This document shows positions 45,291 through 50,146 of a stretch of 50,146 nucleotides of DNA, in pieces. A model generated the notes under the pieces. It was given only the letters and a program-made list of their open reading frames with translations. It ran no database searches and was not told the origin of the DNA. Both the position numbers and the translations under genes were made by a program. The stretch's first letter is position 1. Every line of letters begins with the position of its first letter. This DNA comes from Fidelibacterota bacterium (GTDB lineage: Bacteria > Fidelibacterota > Marinisomatia > Marinisomatales > Marinisomataceae): contig JAOIOW010000002.1 in NCBI GenBank assembly GCA_028140795.1, positions 85,001 through 135,146 on the forward strand. The letters are read 5' to 3'.

Positions 45291-45792
45291 TATTATCTAC
45301 TAAATCCTTTCCGCCATTACATACTACAGAGCCCTGAATGCCATACTTTCTACCCTCATTGTATATATACTTATACATGAGATCACCATTAACATCCCAA
45401 GCTTTTTGCTCACCATCTTCAAGCCCATTTTTAAATTGTTTATGGGTAAATAAACTACCATTTTGATGCCATTGAAAATGTTCCCCAACACTCATATCAC
45501 TCCCAAATTGAAAACTATATTTTTTGTTACCATTTTCCCACCATCCTTGATGATGGCCATCTTTTTTACCCTTTTTATACTTTCTTTTTGATTTTAAAGT
45601 TGTTCCATCGTTATATGTAGTTGTTATTGTTCCTGAAAATTCTGTTACTCTAACATAGCGTGATATTTCCATTCCATCGATGAGATTGTTTTCTGCTACA
45701 ATAATATTGTTTTGACAGGAAAATAAAAGTAAAGAAGAAAAAAGTATTACAAACTTAGTTGGTATAGTAGCCGCCACCATTAAGCGATCCAT
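45283..45792 (-). CDS. MORN/YwqK-like repeat lipoprotein
   Basis: A 169-residue lipoprotein: hydrophobic signal with lipobox LLFSC (Cys about 26), then MORN-variant repeats of the type YKKGKKDGHHQGWWENGNKKY, FQWHQNGSLFTHKQFKNGLEDGEQKAWDVNG (each given in parts: WWENGNKKY, WHQNGSLFTHKQFKNG, WDVNGDLMYKYIYNEG). Such repeats occur in YwqK-type proteins. Start 45792 is supported by AGAGG five bases upstream, so the gene overlaps the YHYH gene by 38 bases. Function unknown; envelope location likely. Confidence 0.8.
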   Translation of the reverse strand: MDRLMVAATIPTKFVILFSSLLLFSCQNNIIVAENNLIDGMEISRYVRVTEFSGTITTTYNDGTTLKSKRKYKKGKKDGHHQGWWENGNKKYSFQFGSDMSVGEHFQWHQNGSLFTHKQFKNGLEDGEQKAWDVNGDLMYKYIYNEGRKYGIQGSVVCNGGKDLVDNND

Positions 45793-46549
45793 ATTTACCT
45801 CTAAACCCGCCTAATAAATATGGCGAAGTTGAGGTAGCATGATAATGATATGTCCCTTCCTGATACTCATCTGTTGCATGAGAATGTCCATTAAGCTCAT
45901 CAAGATTGGATGGATATTGATTATTTGATTGTTCTGTTGGACCATAAATTGGAAAACCGTCTAAAGAATATCCAATCAACATTGAAGAGCTATCATTTGA
46001 AGTCAGATATCTTGGCTCCCAATGATAATGATATTGACCGGTTTGTTGAGGATGACCATAATAATAATCAAAAGAAGGTATTTCATTATCAAGCGGTTGA
46101 TTATTTGGCCCTGCATATTGATTAAAAAATGGTACTCCACTAATTGAAACACCAATAGGTCCCAAAGGCGTACTTGAGACAGACCCTGAAATTGCAGGAT
46201 TTAATGGAATATAAAATTTAAAATTTTGCTCAGAAATTTTATTTGGATTTACGGTCATTCCAGAATGAGGAGTAGAATAGTTTGCATGTCCAGCACCCCA
46301 ATAAGGAGAAGAATGATTTGGAACTCCATTAGATTCAACAACTACGTAATCTCCTGAGACATAAACATCAGTATACTCAGAAATAAATTTAGTAAATCCT
46401 GCTGGTAATTCTGTGTTATCTGAGCCGCCACCCATATTATTATCCCCATTGTCTATATTATAAGAAGATGTTGAAGAAGAATCACAACTATAAAGAAAAA
46501 GAGCAGTAAAGATATAAAAAAAGTAATTTCTGTAAAATTTTATTTTCAT
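45755..46549 (-). CDS. YHYH-domain lipoprotein
   Basis: A 264-residue lipoprotein: signal ending in LFLYSC (Cys about 22), a Ser/Asn/Gly-rich linker, then a YHYH domain. The two name-giving motifs are GQYHYHWEP and GTYHYHATS, with IGYSLDGFPIYGP between them, a conserved family stretch. Clusters of His suggest metal binding, but no activity is established to my knowledge. It heads the pair with the MORN-like lipoprotein. Confidence 0.88.
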   Translation of the reverse strand: MKIKFYRNYFFYIFTALFLYSCDSSSTSSYNIDNGDNNMGGGSDNTELPAGFTKFISEYTDVYVSGDYVVVESNGVPNHSSPYWGAGHANYSTPHSGMTVNPNKISEQNFKFYIPLNPAISGSVSSTPLGPIGVSISGVPFFNQYAGPNNQPLDNEIPSFDYYYGHPQQTGQYHYHWEPRYLTSNDSSSMLIGYSLDGFPIYGPTEQSNNQYPSNLDELNGHSHATDEYQEGTYHYHATSTSPYLLGGFRGKYGSLNGGGYYTN

Positions 46550-46586
46550 AGCATTAATTATATAACGTTTATTTTAAAAGTGCAAT

Positions 46587-47153
46587 TTATGTTTCCATTA
46601 AGGGAGCAGTAGGTGCAACTGCATTTTCAGCAACTCCAACGAAAAATGCTGTAAACCCAATAAATAAGGTTAATGCAACAATCATTAAGATAAATGCCAC
46701 TATACATACTCCAACAGCTCTTACTGTACTATTAAAATCAAGAGCTTGTCTTACAGCAATAGTCATTGCAGCAAGTTGTAAAATTGTTACAACAGGATCA
46801 ACAAAAGCACTTATGATCGGAACAATTTTTAAAACTACAAGCAACCCTGGAGCATAGGCGAATCCTAGAGTCCTAATTAGTTCTCCAGTGTTAGATTCGG
46901 TTTCTGGTTCTGGTAAAATTCTTGTTCCAACAAAGGCAATAAAAAATGCCCATATGAGAAACCTAATGAGACTACCTAAAATTCCTTGAACTAAGGCAAT
47001 GGGAGCAAATCCTGCAATCATGAGACCTTGAACAATTGAAACTAAAGCGACTGTCATCATCGCTTGATCGGTAAACTTTTTATCTTTTTCAACCTCTTCA
47101 TAAAAAGCAACATCTAAAAATATAGCTTTTTTAAGTCTTTGAAAGTAATTCAT
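46587..47153 (-). CDS. Yip1-domain membrane protein
   Basis: A 188-residue protein with five predicted helices (about 35-55, 58-77, 92-120, 130-147, 150-175). The layout, an N-terminal soluble helix followed by LIRTLGFAYAPGLL and repeated Ala/Val-rich helices, fits the bacterial Yip1 family (PF04893). Function is unknown. Its ATG follows the queF stop by one base, so it shares the queuosine transcript. Confidence 0.82.
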   Translation of the reverse strand: MNYFQRLKKAIFLDVAFYEEVEKDKKFTDQAMMTVALVSIVQGLMIAGFAPIALVQGILGSLIRFLIWAFFIAFVGTRILPEPETESNTGELIRTLGFAYAPGLLVVLKIVPIISAFVDPVVTILQLAAMTIAVRQALDFNSTVRAVGVCIVAFILMIVALTLFIGFTAFFVGVAENAVAPTAPLMET

Positions 47154-47154
47154 C

Positions 47155-47541
47155 TTATAGTTCCCCTTCTATGCATGTAGTATCAAAACCGCCTCTAGTA
47201 TTATAAATAGTGGTTATTTTTAACCTTGATGTGTTTAATAATGATTTTAAATCATCATAAATTCTTTTAGTTGCTGCTTCTTGATATATTCCAACATTTC
47301 TGAAGCTGACAAAATAATATTTTAACGATTTAAGCTCAACGCACTTTCCACCTTCCGGGTAATATTCAATTATTACATCTGCTAAATCAGGAAGACCACT
47401 GAACGGGCATACGGCACTAAATTCTCTTGTAGTAGTTTCAATGTACTGATTCTTACTATCAAAATTAAAAGTTTCAAGGTATGATGAATCAATATGTTCT
47501 TCGCTTAAAAAGCTAAATTCTTTTCCATCTGCTCTAGGCAT
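47155..47541 (-). CDS. queF: NADPH-dependent preQ0 reductase (7-cyano-7-deazaguanine reductase)
   Basis: A 128-residue T-fold enzyme reducing the nitrile of preQ0 to the amine preQ1. The catalytic Cys is in [14 protein letters not shown] and the QueF signature [14 protein letters not shown] follows. It belongs to the short, unimodular type. The start MPRADGKEF at 47541 is preferred because GGAG lies seven bases upstream and it overlaps the queD stop (ATGCCTAG); an ATG four codons earlier (47553) is possible. A TGA-like termination before Yip1 leaves one base. Confidence 0.94.
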   Translation of the reverse strand: MPRADGKEFSFLSEEHIDSSYLETFNFDSKNQYIETTTREFSAVCPFSGLPDLADVIIEYYPEGGKCVELKSLKYYFVSFRNVGIYQEAATKRIYDDLKSLLNTSRLKITTIYNTRGGFDTTCIEGEL

Positions 47542-47905
47542 TTTTTTCTCCATAGTATTTACATCCATAGCTATTGCCTTCACTAACTGATACTGATGAC
47601 AGACCTGAAAGATCATTCTCTAACTTATTCCAAATCCACATTGCCACATGTTCAGTTGTTGGATTTGATAACCCTTCAATATCATTAAGATATTTATGAT
47701 CAAGAGCTTTATGAACTTTTTCCTTGAACAAGTTATCTATATCATAGAAATCCATAATCCACCCTTCGTTTGTAAGTTGATTTCCCGAAACCTTAACAGT
47801 GACAGTGAATGTGTGACCGTGAAGATCTCCGCACGGATGATTATCACGCAAAGCAGTTAATTTTCTTGCAGCATGGAATTCATATTTTCTTTTTAATCTA
47901 AACAT
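47534..47905 (-). CDS. queD: 6-carboxytetrahydropterin synthase (QueD)
   Basis: A 123-residue T-fold enzyme that converts dihydroneopterin triphosphate to 6-carboxytetrahydropterin. Zinc ligands are His in EFHAARKL and the pair in CGDLHGHTF, which also holds the catalytic Cys. [11 protein letters not shown] and [11 protein letters not shown] are family stretches, and the substrate Glu is in [10 protein letters not shown]. It starts one base after queE and overlaps queF by eight bases. Confidence 0.95.
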   Translation of the reverse strand: MFRLKRKYEFHAARKLTALRDNHPCGDLHGHTFTVTVKVSGNQLTNEGWIMDFYDIDNLFKEKVHKALDHKYLNDIEGLSNPTTEHVAMWIWNKLENDLSGLSSVSVSEGNSYGCKYYGEKNA

Positions 47906-47906
47906 A

Positions 47907-48539
47907 TCAATCTATACCCATTATTTTATGTGTTTGTAGGCTTAAACGCCATAGCGGATTTTCGATACAGTAAGATACACTTTGCAAGATATTTCTTTGT
48001 AAATCTTTCCCATCCATGGGTTGTAGAAAAAAATGATCGAAATCATAATTTTTAAACTGCTCAGGATTCAAGCCTTCTTGAGGATAAACCAATTTTAGTT
48101 CATTTCCATAATCAAGATTAAATTCAGCCCCTTTTTTTGGGCTAACACATATCCAATCTATATTTTTAGGAGGAATTATTGTTCCATTGGTTTCAACTGC
48201 AATTTTAAAATTTTTATTATGCAGAATATCAATCAGTTCTTTATTTAACTGCAACAAAGGCTCTCCACCTGTAAATACAACAAATTTTTCCTGAGAATCT
48301 TTCTGCCATAATTCATCAATTTTACTAGCTAATTGTTCTGCGCTTGAATATTTCGCACCATTTATTCCATCCGTTCCAACAAAATCTGTGTCGCAAAAAT
48401 TACATATAGCTTTTTCTCGATCTTTTTCAAGCCCTGTCCAAAGATTGCAACCAGAAAATCTACAAAATACAGCATCTTTTCCTGTATGGAATCCTTCCCC
48501 TTGAAGAGTTAAATAAATTTCTTTTACAGAATAACTCAT
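47907..48539 (-). CDS. queE: 7-carboxy-7-deazaguanine synthase (QueE, radical SAM)
   Basis: A 210-residue radical SAM enzyme that contracts carboxytetrahydropterin to 7-carboxy-7-deazaguanine. The [4Fe-4S] cysteines are spaced CX14CX2C (first Cys near residue 31, ending CNFCDTDF), the same expanded spacing as E. coli QueE, not the CX3CX2C of Bacillus. YLTLQGEGFHTG at the N terminus and FTGGEPLLQ are further marks. It overlaps queC by four bases (ATGA). Confidence 0.95.
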   Translation of the reverse strand: MSYSVKEIYLTLQGEGFHTGKDAVFCRFSGCNLWTGLEKDREKAICNFCDTDFVGTDGINGAKYSSAEQLASKIDELWQKDSQEKFVVFTGGEPLLQLNKELIDILHNKNFKIAVETNGTIIPPKNIDWICVSPKKGAEFNLDYGNELKLVYPQEGLNPEQFKNYDFDHFFLQPMDGKDLQRNILQSVSYCIENPLWRLSLQTHKIMGID

Positions 48540-49216
48540 ATATAATTTGTTGGATCGTTTATCCCCGCAGAAGCAAAACCTTCTTTTCTAAGAATGCAAG
48601 CATCACACTCTCCGCAAGATAACCCATCTATGGATGGATCATAACATGAGTGAGTCAGCTTATAATCAACATTCAATTTGGTCCCTGCTAAAATTATTTC
48701 TGCTTTTGTTAAACTAATTAATGGAGTATGAATTTTTATTTTATCATTTCCTTGTGCAAATTTAGTCCCTTCATTTGCCATCTTTTCAAAAGCTTCAATA
48801 AACTCAGGCCTACAATCTGGATAACCGCTGTAATCCAATGCATTTACACCGATGAATATATCAAAAATATTATTTACTTCAGCATAAGCTAGCGCGTAAG
48901 AAAGGAATATTGTATTTCTAACTGGAACATATGTTATTGGAACTTCTTTTCCAATATCTTGATTCTTAGGCACTTCGATATTATCAGTAAGTGCAGAATT
49001 TCCAAATTGTCCTAAATCAATTGTAATTAATTTAATTGGTATATCTGCTATTTCAGCAATTTTCTTTGCTGCTGAAATTTCAAACTTATGTCTTTGTCCA
49101 TAATCAAATATAAGCGCTGTCACATCATAATTTTCTAAAGCAATGTTTAAAACTGTAGCAGAATCAAGACCGCCACTAAGCAACACAATGCATTGTTTTT
49201 TAATTTTCACACTCAT
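48536..49216 (-). CDS. queC: 7-cyano-7-deazaguanine synthase (QueC)
   Basis: A 226-residue ATP-dependent enzyme that converts 7-carboxy-7-deazaguanine to preQ0 with ammonia. The PP-loop is LLSGGLDSATV near the N terminus, and four cysteines for zinc occur near the C terminus in CYDPSIDG...CGECDAC. It is the first gene of the queC-E-D-F operon and diverges from the glycosyltransferase gene across 56 bases, a gap too small for a clear preQ1 riboswitch. Confidence 0.96.
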   Translation of the reverse strand: MSVKIKKQCIVLLSGGLDSATVLNIALENYDVTALIFDYGQRHKFEISAAKKIAEIADIPIKLITIDLGQFGNSALTDNIEVPKNQDIGKEVPITYVPVRNTIFLSYALAYAEVNNIFDIFIGVNALDYSGYPDCRPEFIEAFEKMANEGTKFAQGNDKIKIHTPLISLTKAEIILAGTKLNVDYKLTHSCYDPSIDGLSCGECDACILRKEGFASAGINDPTNYI

Positions 49217-49272
49217 GAAGATTTAATTTAAAAAAAAATGGCTTATAAGATTGCCTCTAAATAATTTATTCG

Positions 49273-50082
49273 ATGCCATCAATATCTGTTATCATATCAA
49301 CATATAATAAGCCTCATTTTTTAGAAAAAGTGCTTACTGGATACTGCTTTCAAACTTTTAATGATTTTGAAATCATTATTGCAGATGATGGGTCTTCAAA
49401 TGAAACTAAAGAAATGATTACTAAATTTGATCAATTACTTCCCCAAAAAATTTATCATGTTTGGCATGAAGACAATGGGTTTAGAAAATGTAAAATATTA
49501 AATGCTGCAATACTAAAATCCTCAAATGATTATTTAGTTTTTTCTGACGGTGATTGTATTCCTGATTCCCGTTTTTTAGAAACTCACTCGAGATTGGCTC
49601 AAAAAGATTATTTTCTTTCTGGTGGTCATTTTCCCATTACAGAAAAAGTATCCAATTTATTAACAATTGAAGATATCAAATCTCAAATCTGCTTCACCAA
49701 AAAATATCTTTTAAAAAAAGGCCAACCAATTGGAAAAAACTATTTTAAGCTAGTAAAAAATCAATTTTTAGCAGATGTTTTAGATCGATTGACTCCAACT
49801 AAAGCAACTTTTAATGGTAATAATTCATCTGCTTGGAAATCTGATATTATCAAAGCAAATGGATTTGATGAACGAATGGAATATGGAGGTCTTGATTGCG
49901 AGCTTGGATATAGATTAAATAATAATGGCATCAAGTCTCTTCAAGTGAGAAATAGAACAACTGTAATTCATCTTTATCATACTAGGCCTTATAAAAATAA
50001 AGATGCAGTTGCAAAAAATAGATTAATAAGAAAATCGACAATCGAAACTAAGATAACAAAAACTGATTTTGGAATTTATTAA
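49273..50082 (+). CDS. Family 2 glycosyltransferase
   Basis: A 269-residue GT-A fold glycosyltransferase. The N-terminal SVIISTYNKPHFLEKVL and IIADDGSSNET are the nucleotide-sugar site, and SDGDCIPD is the metal-binding DxD region. GFDERMEYGGLDCELGYRL is the late acceptor-side stretch, as in chondroitin-type C-terminal domains. No membrane helix is seen. The sugar and acceptor are unknown; surface polysaccharide or lipopolysaccharide is usual. The stop overlaps the next gene's start (TAATG). Confidence 0.92.
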   Translation: MPSISVIISTYNKPHFLEKVLTGYCFQTFNDFEIIIADDGSSNETKEMITKFDQLLPQKIYHVWHEDNGFRKCKILNAAILKSSNDYLVFSDGDCIPDSRFLETHSRLAQKDYFLSGGHFPITEKVSNLLTIEDIKSQICFTKKYLLKKGQPIGKNYFKLVKNQFLADVLDRLTPTKATFNGNNSSAWKSDIIKANGFDERMEYGGLDCELGYRLNNNGIKSLQVRNRTTVIHLYHTRPYKNKDAVAKNRLIRKSTIETKITKTDFGIY

Positions 50083-50146
50083 TGCAAAATCTTAAAAGTT
50101 CAAACGCTAAAAGACGAAAACTTTTATATTATCTTTACTATACACC
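50082..50146 (+). CDS. Start of an unidentified gene, cut by window edge
   Basis: An ATG overlapping the glycosyltransferase stop by one base opens a frame that runs to the window end: MQNLKSSNAKRRKLLYYLYY and on. Twenty-one codons are visible, basic and Tyr-rich. The coupling suggests a further cell-surface gene; nothing more can be said. Confidence 0.55.
   Translation, partial: MQNLKSSNAKRRKLLYYLYYT

Noticed and set aside
49217-49272. Possible preQ1 riboswitch before queC
   Set aside because: Only 56 bases; I cannot find the required hairpin followed by an A-rich tail and a pseudoknot partner.

Overview
The window looks like a chromosomal piece of an AT-rich, streamlined, aerobic marine bacterium. 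It opens with a partial 16S rRNA gene on the minus strand. The 18-base stretch at 1124-1141 equals, as I remember it, the target complement of the SAR406-97 probe. Together with an alternative complex III (ACIII)-caa3 oxidase operon, short overlapping genes and many lipoproteins, this points to Candidatus Marinimicrobia (SAR406 / Marine Group A). The assignment rests on memory and gene content, not on an alignment.

Layout. 1-1232: 16S rRNA (3' end outside the window) with its promoter region. 1427-4368: minus-strand set of a hypothetical protein, trigger factor and a nucleoside transporter. 4467-10473: minus-strand beta-oxidation operon tetR-fadE-fadA-fadN, with a perfect 20-bp palindrome at the tetR start codon. 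10566-13628: plus-strand non-oxidative pentose phosphate genes rpe-tkt-rpiB. 13617-28194: a 15-gene minus-strand respiratory operon. Read in transcription order it encodes ACIII (actA-F), a small membrane protein, a SCO protein, the caa3 oxidase (subunits II with fused cytochrome c, I, III, IV), heme A synthase, a second SCO protein and heme O synthase. It supplies a complete quinol-to-oxygen chain together with copper and heme A assembly factors.

28326-31790: an SLC13-type transporter coupled to a tandem Usp protein, thiol peroxidase and Fe/Mn superoxide dismutase. 31841-35240: a lipoprotein, a TonB-dependent receptor and, divergently, thiamine pyrophosphokinase. 35242-39623: a minus-strand run ending in fructose-bisphosphatase (GlpX) and class I aldolase, preceded by a thioredoxin-fold protein, two membrane proteins and an HMA-MauE fusion; a third SCO gene diverges from it. 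40330-42186: an outer-membrane barrel protein, a short-chain dehydrogenase, a tRNA-Lys and a cold-shock protein. 42267-47153: an accessory-looking minus-strand stretch with a DUF6580 membrane protein translationally coupled to an exported nickel superoxide dismutase, a sulfotransferase, a Lys/Ala-repeat protein with a previously unlisted 36-residue membrane protein upstream, a GNAT acetyltransferase, two lipoproteins (MORN-like and YHYH) and a Yip1 membrane protein. 47155-49216: queC-queE-queD-queF for 7-deazaguanine (preQ1) synthesis. 49273-end: a family 2 glycosyltransferase and the start of a following gene.

There is no gene-free stretch over 300 bases, no CRISPR array, insertion sequence or phage gene. 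The most interesting items are the nickel superoxide dismutase whose metal hook would be exposed by signal peptidase, its coupling to a putative transporter, the operator over the tetR start codon, and the tiny membrane ORF before the Lys/Ala-repeat gene.
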